A stretch of DNA of 64,000 bases from Pontibacillus halophilus JSM 076056 = DSM 19796 (GCF_000425205.1 NZ_AULI01000002.1:62001-126000); one strand, 5' to 3'. Counted from the stretch's first letter, positions 34,101-40,957 are shown. Numbers and translations are program-made. The notes: generated from the letters alone by a model not told the origin.

Positions 34101-34681
34101 ATGACAATTGCCAACTCTTTGCCTTGCTCCGAAAGTTTCCTTAAAAAGCCGAGGTTGACTTCTGATTGTACGTGGTTATAATCCATGACATAGACCACCG
34201 TGTCCATCATATGTAGAGAAGACTCTGTAATGACTTGATCTGCATCGTTTGAAGAGTCAACACCTGGCGTGTCAAGCAAGGCTACTCCTTCTGGGAGAGG
34301 CGTGTCAGATTGCACGAGTTCAATGGAGTGTATCGTGCTCCCTTCTTTCGCAAGCTCTTGGATGCGCGCATGTTCGTATTCTCCTTGGAATTCGATTGCC
34401 TCTCCGTCCCCACTATATATACGTACAATGTTCTCCTCGCCTTTCTGTATCTTTACCAAGTTAGCGCTCGTTGGTATAGGACTTGTCGGTAAGATGGCGT
34501 CTCCCATAAGTGTGTTGATTAATGATGACTTACCAGCAGAGAAGTGACCGGCGAAACCTATCATGAGCAGATTGTCTTGTACCTTCTTATAAAGGTCAAC
34601 CAGCTTACGACGTTGCATGGGCGCCTCGTGGTAATAAAAGGCTAATTGTTCTTGTAATTTAAGCTGCTTTATTTCTTTCAT
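31106..34681 (-). CDS. dynA: Tandem dynamin-like GTPase DynA
   Basis: A 1191-residue protein made of two fused dynamin-like units, as in Bacillus DynA (YpbR). The first GTPase domain has GHFSAGKSSLIN near residue 45, DTPGVDS near residue 137 and NQID near residue 195. The second has GAFSAGKSSFANALL near residue 616, DTPGADS near residue 776 and LNAVD. Both are followed by long helical stalk regions. B. subtilis DynA tethers and fuses membranes and helps cells resist membrane stress and phage-induced lysis. The gene starts 17 bases after the stop of the upstream DNA-binding protein gene, so they are likely cotranscribed. AAGGGGT precedes the ATG. Confidence 0.94.
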   Translation of the reverse strand: MKEIKQLKLQEQLAFYYHEAPMQRRKLVDLYKKVQDNLLMIGFAGHFSAGKSSLINTLMGDAILPTSPIPTSANLVKIQKGEENIVRIYSGDGEAIEFQGEYEHARIQELAKEGSTIHSIELVQSDTPLPEGVALLDTPGVDSSNDADQVITESSLHMMDTVVYVMDYNHVQSEVNLGFLRKLSEQGKELAIVINQIDKHKEEEITFSRFRRSVKESLKDWGITINRIFYISLKDKDHPHNELRTLQQWVEGQMSQQSSSTVEKTVQHALTHLIEEELRSYEATYQDELERIEYDLSKSHDEDREDELDQEWKRLEAEPQQSQQEVKEKLQRTLSNAYVMSHDIRELAKAFLEAEQPDFKVGLLFSKAKTREAREKRSQEFYSSLMKKVEANLQWPLQNVLVETAREYGVVGDEALQRLQSIEADYPIERLRTSIKSGALVNGSYVLQYSEDVLEDLRAVFRNQALNEWKRIETIIEERNESKKNDLFSSMERLNKRNEWKDRRDEILRSLEDKKQRLSDSSAVTSEATQALQAALNEREAKVDIRSWDTMTDTISDETKDAHDVETKERTEEVDVQQTINALTELERLLSDEPNFQEFVEEMRAKRSTIEERSYTVALFGAFSAGKSSFANALLEEGVLPVSPNPTTATINKICPPTENRPHRTVRVKFKSPRELFDDLLQALPALGNEPDSLPALVKFVSNRMSELEQQLEQKRYSFIRAVVAGFESSSSALGSVTTIPYEDFSSYVSTEERSCFVEWVELYVDCSFTRRGITLVDTPGADSVNARHTEVSFQYMKEADAILFVTYYNHAFSRADREFLIQLGRVKDAFSMDKMFFLLNAVDLAKDDEERSLVTGYLRDQLQSYGIRLPRIYGVSSRDGMDDKRRVHSGIPEFEKNFYQFIEHELAYVLVHSANHLMKRVRSTLEDYVQAVSLNQEERQDYQQQLQEEKLERIDLTQMSAIERYESALQQKIEKQLFYVKQRVLLRLHDFIKEEFHPGAITDNGKGGREQLRESMERVMELMQNDMMQEMRVVSLRMERFLLEKGEEWLEDFGEALREHGRSLTLPELPDHTCSSIDVSTPFEQLNVGDFEEALQLFKSTKAFFEGKGRDKMRDVVERVYDEWASTYINEELAHVYNHFAREWRTLIEETKGNVVQSIQLYYDGLIEALKDEGSYEHWSQLLNDVRHNV

Positions 34682-34698
34682 GGCACGTACCCCTTTGT

Positions 34699-35640
34699 CT
34701 ACGCATGACCTCCTAAATAATGAGAAAGAGCATCAAATAGGATGTCATTCCGTTCTTTTCCTTTCTTATGTGCAAGTTGATCATATTGAGTTAACATATT
34801 CCTTGTTATGTTAACTTTCACTTCTACTTCATCACTCGTCAACTGGTAACCGCCTGTTACAGGTATAAGCTGCCCACTTATAATCGAGCGCTGAAGTAGA
34901 CGATACTCATCTTCCAATAATTCTAACAATCCCTGCCTACATTTTACAAAATAATCGCCCCATTGTTGTTCGAAAATTTGTATATTTTTTGCGCCGAGTT
35001 GTCGAATCATTTTGAATAGTGCGTGATATGTTGGGTGGTTTGGGTGTCGAGGCATCGGGAAGCTGAAGTTTACATAACCTTTTTCTCGTAAATAAGGTTT
35101 GTTGTTTTCCATTAAATTACTTTTATACTCTTCTGGTTCTACTATTTCCCCGGTTTCCGTCATCGCTCTCAAAGGAGCAAGGTCGACAATCCGCGCCATG
35201 ACGCCGTTTATAACAGCCTCTTCAAAAATATGAGCTTCTCGCGAAATTAGTTGCATCTTCCGCCCATGTTCCCCCATCCGATTCGCCACAGCGTCGTTAT
35301 TTTTCTCGCTTCGATATCGCTCAATTTCTTCCAATTTAACTAGTCTCCTCTTCTGGTTCCCAATTGTCTGAGTGAAGCTCGCAATTTCCCCTTTTCCGAT
35401 CAGGGTTAATACATACTCAGGTGTAAGTTTGAGATGTTGTGCTGTTTCCTTCACAGTTAGCCCCTTCAAAGTAAGTGATTCCTCCAGCTCTTTCACATCT
35501 TCCTCACGAAAACGGAACCCACCATCACGTTTCGGGTGCTGCTGATTTACAGGAGTGAGCCATCCTTTTTCCATAAGATAGCGGACTTGTCTGTTACTTT
35601 TATGTAAGCGATGTGCCACTTGATCGATTGATAAATACAA
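34699..35640 (-). CDS. DNA-binding protein with two MerR/excisionase-type HTH units and a possible RHH tail
   Basis: A 313-residue protein. HTH 1 covers about residues 2-50 (LSIDQVAHRLHKSNRQVRYL, then a GGFRF wing). HTH 2 covers about 56-105 (LTVKETAQHLKLTPEYVLTL, then a QKRRLVKLEEIERY wing). The middle (110-265) is not recognised. The last 45 residues (VEVKVNITRNMLTQYDQLAH then ERNDILFDALSHYL) look like a ribbon-helix-helix domain. The start is the TTG at 35640, eight bases from GGAGG. It is divergent from the tyrosine recombinase and directly upstream of dynA. It may be an excisionase-like partner of the recombinase or a repressor of both genes; this is inferred from context. Confidence 0.78.
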   Translation of the reverse strand: MYLSIDQVAHRLHKSNRQVRYLMEKGWLTPVNQQHPKRDGGFRFREEDVKELEESLTLKGLTVKETAQHLKLTPEYVLTLIGKGEIASFTQTIGNQKRRLVKLEEIERYRSEKNNDAVANRMGEHGRKMQLISREAHIFEEAVINGVMARIVDLAPLRAMTETGEIVEPEEYKSNLMENNKPYLREKGYVNFSFPMPRHPNHPTYHALFKMIRQLGAKNIQIFEQQWGDYFVKCRQGLLELLEDEYRLLQRSIISGQLIPVTGGYQLTSDEVEVKVNITRNMLTQYDQLAHKKGKERNDILFDALSHYLGGHA

Positions 35641-35681
35641 GAATATAACCTCCAAAATTATAAGATATACCCTATTGTAAC

Positions 35682-35711
35682 AACAAATCTTATATATATG
35701 TAAACAAATCT
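35682..35711. promoter_or_regulatory. Direct repeats in the divergent promoter region (putative operator)
   Basis: AACAAATCT occurs at 35682-35690 and 35703-35711, 21 bases apart, which is two helical turns. They lie between the divergent DNA-binding protein and recombinase genes. The second copy includes TATGTAAACAAAT, an inverted 13-bp copy of which lies at 36963-36975 after the recombinase gene. Confidence 0.5.
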
Positions 35712-35824
35712 AGACTAATAATGAATTTTTCTAGGTTTATTTACATTCTGTATGGTAAGATAGGGAAATAGAAGATTAGTAGTTTGTCATTAATTTGTCT
35801 AACTGTGACAGGAGGTACATAGAC

Positions 35825-36919
35825 ATGGAATTAACATTTTCGACAACGTCCATCACCTTGCCGACTGATGTCGATTGGTATGACGCGACACTTTACCAAC
35901 AAATCCAACAGCACGGGTTCCGACATGTTGATTGGGACCGTCTTTCGGATGAGTGGTTGCTTTATATTTACTTACATGACGAGCCGACACTTGGCAGTAA
36001 ACGGAAGGAGTCAACGCTGAAGGAGTATTTCCGCGACATTCGAGACTTCCTCCTCTTCGTTCGAGACCTCGCCCCGTCGGTACGCTCCCTACACCATGAA
36101 GAAGTATCTGCCTATCAAGGGCATCTAGAGGCGCGCGGCTACAAGCCTACGACACTTCGTAGGAAGACGACGGTCATTCATTCATTTCTTCGCTTCCTTC
36201 ATCGACGTGGAATTATAGAAGAAGATCTAACAGCAAGCATGAAGCGAATCGCCGTTAAGAAAGAGTCTCTTGTGAACCGAGATTTCTACGAAGAAGAAGT
36301 TCAGGCGCTGCTCGACTACTTCAAAGAGCACGATTACTTCATGTACACATTGTTGTATACACTTGTCTCAACGGGCCTACGGATACAAGAACTAGCATCA
36401 GCGAAATGGTCAGGCATCTACTACCAGCCAGACGTAGACCTACATTTTATTACGGTATTTGGGAAGAGGGATAAGCTTCGGGAGGTTCCGTTATTTGAGG
36501 AAGTGTTTCAGGTTATACGAGAATTCCGCAACCGACGCGGGTTGTCATTAGACTTGTCAAAGGACACGGAATCTGCATTATTCCCTAAGCCAAACGGTGC
36601 TCATTATCACTTTAAATACTTGTCTAACGAATTCTCAAAGAACATGTATCAGTTGAAGGATACCTTCTCTTTTATTGCGAAGCGAATCCAGTTAGAAGAA
36701 GCAACAAGACAAGAAGGAAAGCCAATCAAGTATCGGATCACCCCTCATACCTGCCGCCACTATACAGCTGCTTATTACCTTTCGAAGGGCGCGGATTTAA
36801 AGGCAATTCAAGACTTGTTGGATCACGATTCCTCACAGACAACGGACCAGTATCTAAGGCGTACGCGTAAATTCTCTGAACATGCTGCGGTTAAGATCGG
36901 TGGACAATTCATGAAATGA
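35825..36919 (+). CDS. Tyrosine site-specific recombinase
   Basis: A 364-residue integrase. A SAM-like core-binding N-terminal domain (about residues 60-165, TLKEYFRDIRDFLLFVRDLA) is followed by the catalytic domain (about 175-355). The catalytic residues are visible: Arg in STGLRIQELASAKW, Lys in TVFGKRDKLREVPL, His and Arg in TPHTCRHYTAAYYL, His in LLDHDSSQTTD, and nucleophile Tyr in TDQYLRR. Size and layout are like Xer/XerS-type and element-borne integrases. The start at 35825 is set by GGAGGTACATAGAC. No phage, conjugation or relaxase genes are near. It could act on the dif-like repeats that start 47 bases past its stop. Confidence 0.9.
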   Translation: MELTFSTTSITLPTDVDWYDATLYQQIQQHGFRHVDWDRLSDEWLLYIYLHDEPTLGSKRKESTLKEYFRDIRDFLLFVRDLAPSVRSLHHEEVSAYQGHLEARGYKPTTLRRKTTVIHSFLRFLHRRGIIEEDLTASMKRIAVKKESLVNRDFYEEEVQALLDYFKEHDYFMYTLLYTLVSTGLRIQELASAKWSGIYYQPDVDLHFITVFGKRDKLREVPLFEEVFQVIREFRNRRGLSLDLSKDTESALFPKPNGAHYHFKYLSNEFSKNMYQLKDTFSFIAKRIQLEEATRQEGKPIKYRITPHTCRHYTAAYYLSKGADLKAIQDLLDHDSSQTTDQYLRRTRKFSEHAAVKIGGQFMK

Positions 36920-36932
36920 CGCGCAATAAAAT

Positions 36933-36958
36933 AAGCGGACCTCGTGTAAGGTCCGCTT
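36933..36958 (+). terminator. Terminator of the recombinase gene
   Basis: Perfect 10-bp AAGCGGACCT/AGGTCCGCTT hairpin. Confidence 0.75.
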
Positions 36959-36965
36959 AGTAATT

Positions 36966-36992
36966 TGTTTACATAATATAATTATAGTAAAT
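36966..36992 (+). repeat. dif-like site, copy 1
   Basis: 27 bp starting TGTTTACATAATATAATTA. Read on the minus strand it is an XerC-like arm ATTTACTATAA, five bases, then an XerD-like arm TTATGTAAACA. As I recall it, the B. subtilis dif site has ACTTCCTAGAA, six bases, TTATGTAAACT; with a one-base gap this copy matches at 23 positions. It lies between the convergent terminators of the recombinase and katA, so it is not a promoter. Confidence 0.6.
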
Positions 36993-37015
36993 AATCCACC
37001 TCAATGAGGTGGATT
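36993..37015 (-). terminator. Terminator of katA
   Basis: Perfect 10-bp AATCCACCTC/GAGGTGGATT hairpin; the flank is AT-rich but lacks a pure T run. Confidence 0.6.
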
Positions 37016-37023
37016 AAAACTTA

Positions 37024-38505
37024 TTATTGAACAGATTGGCCTACGAATTGTTCGAGGTCAATGTTGGCTTTCTCGGCAAGTTGTTTACCAAGCTCTTCAT
37101 CTGCATAATAGAAGTTTGCAATAGCGCGACCTACGATATTGCGGTCTTCAATCCCATCAAAATCACCCATTAAGTTCCGGAATAACTGATCTTTCTGGTC
37201 CTGACTAAAGCTACGATAAATACGACCAGCCTGACCATAGTGATTAACCTTATCAATCAGCTGACGGTCCGCTTCCCCTTCGATTGGGTAAGATGGGTTT
37301 TGATAACCTTTAGCCTCTCCTGGTTCGCCTTGTCCGCTATTCGGTTCATAGTTAACGTGACGAATGCCAGAGTTCGAGTTCATAAACCCTTCTTGTTGGT
37401 AGTTATTCACTTCAACTTTAGGTTTATTGATTGGCAGATTCAAATAGTTTGGCCCGACGCGGTGGCGCTGAGTATCAGAATAAGAGAATAAACGCCCTTG
37501 TAACATCTTATCCTCTGAAGGCATCATACCCGGAACGAGTACGCCTGGATTGAAACTAACTTGCTCCGTCTCTTCAAAGAAGTTATCCACGTTACGATTT
37601 AGAGTCATCGTTCCAACGTGTTCCCAAGGTACATCCTCCTCCAACCAATCTTTCGTAGCATCTAGAGGGTTAAAGTCAAAGGAATCAAGTTCTTCAGGAC
37701 GTAACACCTGAATGTAAAGGTCCCACTCTGGGTACTCTCCCTTTTCGATGGCATTGTATAAATCAACGGTTGCATGGTTAAAGCTTTCCCCTTGTACTTT
37801 TTGAGCTTCATCCATGGATAGGTTCTTTATGCCTTCTTTCGGTTGCCAGCGTTGTTTCACGTAGAAAATTTCATTATTTTCGTTATACCATTTGAAGGCA
37901 TGCACGCTTGAACCACGCATCTGACGGTAGTTTGCTGGAATCCCTTCATCTGTAAACAAATGAAGCATCATGTTTGTGCTTTCTGGAGACAGGGACATGA
38001 AATCCCAATAGCGAGCAGGGTCTTGCACGTTCGTAACAGGGTCTGGCTTCAAGGAATGAATGACGTCTGGGAATTTAATCGCATCTCTAATAAAGAATAC
38101 AGGCAACGTGTTCCCTACGAAATCATAGTTCCCTTCTTCTGTATAAAATTTAACAGAGAACCCACGTGGGTCTCGCGCAGTCTCAGGCGAGTGTTTCCCG
38201 TGAATAACAGTTGAGAAACGCGCGAATAAAGGCGTTTCTTTCCCTTCTTCTGATAGGAAATCTGCAGTCGTATATTTTTTCATGCTATTCTTTGTTTTGA
38301 AAACACCGTGTGCCCCCATACCACGAGCATGTACGACACGTTCAGGAATACGTTCGCGGTCGAAGTGAGCAATCTTTTCAAGTAGCTGATAATCTTCTAA
38401 TAACGTCGGACCGTTTGGACCAGCAGTACGAGAGTTTTGGTTATCTGAGATCGGCACTCCTTGATTCGTTGTGAGTTTGCGATTTTGTTTGTTTTCTTCG
38501 TTCAT
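37024..38505 (-). CDS. katA: Monofunctional haem catalase, small subunit clade
   Basis: A 493-residue catalase converting hydrogen peroxide to water and oxygen. The distal His lies in RIPERVVHARGMGAHGVF near residue 60, the distal Asn in YDFVGNTLPVFFIRDAIKFP near residue 133, and the proximal haem Tyr in RLFSYSDTQRHRVG near residue 343. Length and motif order match Bacillus KatA. AGAAGGAGAGAGATGTAA precedes the ATG. No convincing PerR box was found in the 180 bases upstream, although many relatives are PerR-controlled. The gene with its promoter region and terminator is bracketed by two nearly identical dif-like direct repeats (36966 and 38659). Confidence 0.94.
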   Translation of the reverse strand: MNEENKQNRKLTTNQGVPISDNQNSRTAGPNGPTLLEDYQLLEKIAHFDRERIPERVVHARGMGAHGVFKTKNSMKKYTTADFLSEEGKETPLFARFSTVIHGKHSPETARDPRGFSVKFYTEEGNYDFVGNTLPVFFIRDAIKFPDVIHSLKPDPVTNVQDPARYWDFMSLSPESTNMMLHLFTDEGIPANYRQMRGSSVHAFKWYNENNEIFYVKQRWQPKEGIKNLSMDEAQKVQGESFNHATVDLYNAIEKGEYPEWDLYIQVLRPEELDSFDFNPLDATKDWLEEDVPWEHVGTMTLNRNVDNFFEETEQVSFNPGVLVPGMMPSEDKMLQGRLFSYSDTQRHRVGPNYLNLPINKPKVEVNNYQQEGFMNSNSGIRHVNYEPNSGQGEPGEAKGYQNPSYPIEGEADRQLIDKVNHYGQAGRIYRSFSQDQKDQLFRNLMGDFDGIEDRNIVGRAIANFYYADEELGKQLAEKANIDLEQFVGQSVQ

Positions 38506-38658
38506 TTACATCTCTCTCCTTCTCCATATAATCGCCTCGGAATGTACACCGAAGTTGGAATATGTAATGTATTCCTCTATGGTCAGCAGTTCCCTCAGGG
38601 TATGGGAGATAAACTAATTTTTAACGTTTTTAATTTAAAACTAATTGTTAACGAACGA

Positions 38659-38685
38659 TGTTTACATAATATAATTACAGAAAAC
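38659..38685 (+). repeat. dif-like site, copy 2
   Basis: 27 bp in the same orientation as copy 1. The first 22 bases differ from copy 1 at one position only. The XerD-like arm is TTATGTAAACA and the other arm (GTTTTCTGTAA) is more diverged. It lies between katA's upstream region and the terminator of the membrane-protein gene. Confidence 0.6.
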
Positions 38686-38690
38686 AAATA

Positions 38691-38714
38691 GAGCCCGCAA
38701 CTCAATGCGGGCTC
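38691..38714 (-). terminator. Terminator of the XRE/membrane-protein pair
   Basis: Perfect GAGCCCGCA/TGCGGGCTC hairpin followed on the minus strand by TATTTGTTTT. Confidence 0.75.
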
Positions 38715-38718
38715 ACCT

Positions 38719-39159
38719 TTATAAGTCTTTATTCTTTCTATAAGAGAAATAGAGCGATACCCACTGAGCAAGAAAGACCCCTATCCCGAGCAATAAACTA
38801 TAGACGATAAGGTGTTCTTCGTGAGGCGAAGAGGAAAGAAAGACAGTTGCCAAATAAAATAAGACACTTGTTACGAGTGCCTGCACGGCAAAGAACGTTG
38901 CTTTTTTGTTCAGTTGCGATTTTGTATACACATCATGATGTTCCATTCCAGAGAGTGTGTACCGAAGTAATCCATAACTCATAAATACAATGATGCTTAC
39001 TTTCTGTACAGAACCAAGATACTCGCTCTCACCCAGTACCAACATAAGCCCGATACTCGTTACAAAACTTAGTACCCCCGCCTCAGCTAAAATTGTAAGA
39101 AACAAACTTCTCTTTCGTTCGTCATTCGACAACAGAACAGACAACCATGTTCTTTCCAT
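38719..39159 (-). CDS. Four-helix membrane protein encoded with an XRE regulator
   Basis: A 146-residue membrane protein with four hydrophobic helices (about residues 22-45, 52-70, 88-108, 118-138) and charged ends (MERTWLSVLLSNDERKRS and SYRKNKDL). I do not recognise the family; similar small membrane proteins are commonly paired with minimal XRE regulators in Firmicutes. It starts three bases after the regulator's stop. Its GGGAGGGG ribosome-binding site overlaps that stop, so the two are coupled. Confidence 0.72.
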   Translation of the reverse strand: MERTWLSVLLSNDERKRSLFLTILAEAGVLSFVTSIGLMLVLGESEYLGSVQKVSIIVFMSYGLLRYTLSGMEHHDVYTKSQLNKKATFFAVQALVTSVLFYLATVFLSSSPHEEHLIVYSLLLGIGVFLAQWVSLYFSYRKNKDL

Positions 39160-39162
39160 CCC

Positions 39163-39354
39163 TTACCCCTCCCAAAATAATTGATCTAACGTTCGGTCTA
39201 AAGATTTGGCAATTGCAATACATAATTGAAGGCTTGGATTATAGCTGCCTTTCTCAATAAGTCCGATGGTCTGTCTTGTTGCTCCAACCCTCTTACCCAA
39301 TTGAGCTTGGGTTAAATTTTTCTCTACTCTAGCGATTCTCATTCGATTATTCAT
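39163..39354 (-). CDS. Minimal XRE/Cro-type helix-turn-helix regulator
   Basis: A 63-residue protein that is essentially one HTH_3 domain: RIARVEKNLTQAQLGKRVGA, then TRQTIGLIEKGSYNPSLQ. It has no sensor domain. It belongs to the group of short XRE regulators (YvaO/YgzD-like) found in front of a membrane-protein gene. A palindrome in its promoter region suggests autoregulation. Confidence 0.87.
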   Translation of the reverse strand: MNNRMRIARVEKNLTQAQLGKRVGATRQTIGLIEKGSYNPSLQLCIAIAKSLDRTLDQLFWEG

Positions 39355-39380
39355 ATTATCACCAACTGAGACATATATAA

Positions 39381-39394
39381 TTTACATTATGTAA
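39381..39394. promoter_or_regulatory. Probable operator of the XRE regulator
   Basis: Perfect 13-bp palindrome TTACATTATGTAA, about 30 bases upstream of the regulator start and inside an AT-rich promoter-like region. The half-site is similar to one arm of the dif-like repeats nearby. Confidence 0.5.
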
Positions 39395-39436
39395 TATATA
39401 TATTACTCGAACAAAAATGATTTGTTAATTTATTCT

Positions 39437-39463
39437 AGTTTACATAATAAAGTTATAATAAAC
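39437..39463 (+). repeat. dif-like site, copy 3
   Basis: 27 bp, same orientation as copies 1 and 2. Its first 11 bases, AGTTTACATAA, are the exact complement of the XerD arm TTATGTAAACT as I recall it for B. subtilis dif. The other arm reads GTTTATTATAA on the minus strand, again after five bases. Confidence 0.55.
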
Positions 39464-39485
39464 ATCCATTCATTCAACTTCTTTA

Positions 39486-39514
39486 TTTACATAAACGCAT
39501 TATCGTGCTAAACT
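39486..39514 (+). promoter_or_regulatory. Candidate promoter of the T-box leader
   Basis: TTTACA, 17 bases, TAAACT, about 25 bases before the start of the T-box structure. Confidence 0.4.
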
Positions 39515-39529
39515 ATTTTTGAAATATTC

Positions 39530-39763
39530 AAACGGTTATGACGAAGAGAAATTTAAGCGTTGGTACTTGCAGAGAGCCGATGGGTGGTGAGAATCGGTAG
39601 ACCAAGCTTGAGTTGAGCACTTCTAAACTGGTCGCTGAATGTTAGTAGGTTGACCCGGTCCGCGTCCGTTATCCGTAAAGAGCGCCATAGATGGCGCACA
39701 ATGAGGGTGGTACCGCGTTCAAACGCCCCTCGCTATGATGATTCATGGCGAGGGGCGTTTTTT
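39530..39763 (+). ncRNA. T-box leader upstream of the serine biosynthesis operon
   Basis: The leader has a stem I base (GACG at 39540 with CGTC at 39662), the AGAGAGCC element with its GGTGAGAATCGGT partner, and AGTAGG on the 3' side of stem I. The T-box AGGGTGGTACCGCG is at 39704-39717. A strong terminator (AACGCCCCTCGC with its complement, then T6) ends at 39763. Uncharged tRNA pairs with the T-box to form the antiterminator. Serine is the expected ligand from the downstream genes. The specifier could not be read with certainty; the sequence around it is CGCTGAATGTTAGTAGG. Confidence 0.92.
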
Positions 39764-39802
39764 GTACGCTCCCCTTCTGAATCGAACAAAGGAGGAATAA
39801 GA

Positions 39803-40957
39803 ATGTTACCAAACGAACATCATTTACGAACTCCAGGCCCTACCCCAATCCCCGAAACCGTAAAGCATGCCATGAATCAGCCAATGATTGGCCATCGCAG
39901 TTCCCATTTTTCAGATCTATTTAACGAGGTTGCGCCTCGATTAAAGCCAATATTCGGGACGGAACAACCGGTTCATGTACTGACATCAAGTGGAACAGGA
40001 GCACTAGAGTCTGCTGTTACGAATACGGTTAGCCATGGTGAGAAAGTTCTTGTTGTAGTGGCAGGAGCATTTGGTGACCGCTTTGCTTCTATTTGTGAAC
40101 GTTATCCTTATGATGTAGAACGCTTAGAAGTTCCCTTTGGAGAGTCTGTGAAGGAAGAAGCGTTGTTACAAGCATTAGACACGCATTCTAACGTAGCTGC
40201 TGTCGTATTCACTTATTGTGAAACGTCTACAGGTGTGCTTCAACCTGTAGAGAAGTTAACTAAAATCGTGAAAGAGCACAGTAATGCACTTGTACTAGTA
40301 GATGGCGTTAGCTGTATTGGCGGTGTGCCAACTCAAATGGATGAGTGGGGCATTGATGTTCTTGTTACAGGTTCTCAAAAAGCCATGATGCTTCCGCCAG
40401 GACTTTCGTTAATTGCGTTTAGTGAGCGTGCTCGTTCCAAAGCTTCTGAAATCGATTCCCTTACTTTTTATTTCGATTTGTCTGCTTATGAGAAACAGTA
40501 TGAGAACGGCATGACACCTTTCACTCCAGCTGTGTCTCTAATTTACGGGTTACAGGAAGTGTGCAATCTTCTTGATCAGGAAGGATTGGAGAACGTGTTC
40601 AAACGTCACGAACTTATGAAGAACATGACAAGAGCTGGGATCGAAGCGCTAGGCCTTCCTCTATTAACGAACGAAAAAGACGCCTCCCCTACTGTTACAG
40701 CCGTTTTAGGTACTGAACAAGTGAACACAGATGAACTTCGTAAACATGTCCAGAAGAAATACGGACTTTCATTAGCTGGTGGACAGAAACAATTGAAGGG
40801 AAAGATATTGCGCATTGGTCACATGGGATACTGCTCCCCTACAGATGTGTTAACGACTCTAACTTTATTGGAACTTGGATTGTATGACTTAGGTTATCCG
40901 GTCCAGTTCGGTCAATCTGTGAAAGCTGCTCAGGAGGTGTATGTTCAACATGCATAA
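39803..40957 (+). CDS. Class V PLP aminotransferase (alanine-glyoxylate/serine-pyruvate family)
   Basis: A 384-residue fold-type I aminotransferase of class V. The N terminus LRTPGPTPIPETV is diagnostic of the alanine-glyoxylate/serine-pyruvate group, with SSGTGALESAVTN binding phosphate near residue 60, LVDGVSCIGG near residue 170 and the PLP lysine in GSQKAMMLPPGL near residue 195. It is the first gene after a T-box leader and overlaps serA by eight bases, so it probably performs the transamination step of serine synthesis in place of SerC. This is inferred from context; the family itself handles several amino/keto acid pairs. The ATG at 39803 follows AAAGGAGGAATAAGA. Confidence 0.9.
   Translation: MLPNEHHLRTPGPTPIPETVKHAMNQPMIGHRSSHFSDLFNEVAPRLKPIFGTEQPVHVLTSSGTGALESAVTNTVSHGEKVLVVVAGAFGDRFASICERYPYDVERLEVPFGESVKEEALLQALDTHSNVAAVVFTYCETSTGVLQPVEKLTKIVKEHSNALVLVDGVSCIGGVPTQMDEWGIDVLVTGSQKAMMLPPGLSLIAFSERARSKASEIDSLTFYFDLSAYEKQYENGMTPFTPAVSLIYGLQEVCNLLDQEGLENVFKRHELMKNMTRAGIEALGLPLLTNEKDASPTVTAVLGTEQVNTDELRKHVQKKYGLSLAGGQKQLKGKILRIGHMGYCSPTDVLTTLTLLELGLYDLGYPVQFGQSVKAAQEVYVQHA

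Noticed and set aside
35825-36919. Prophage or ICE integrase
   Set aside because: No phage structural, replication, relaxase or conjugation genes lie on either side, and no tRNA attachment site is present; the dif-like repeats fit better.
38506-38690. PerR or Fur box upstream of katA
   Set aside because: No 15-base TTATAAT-N-ATTATAA-like match with three or fewer mismatches was found; the best AT-rich stretch is the dif-like copy 2, which also occurs where no promoter exists.
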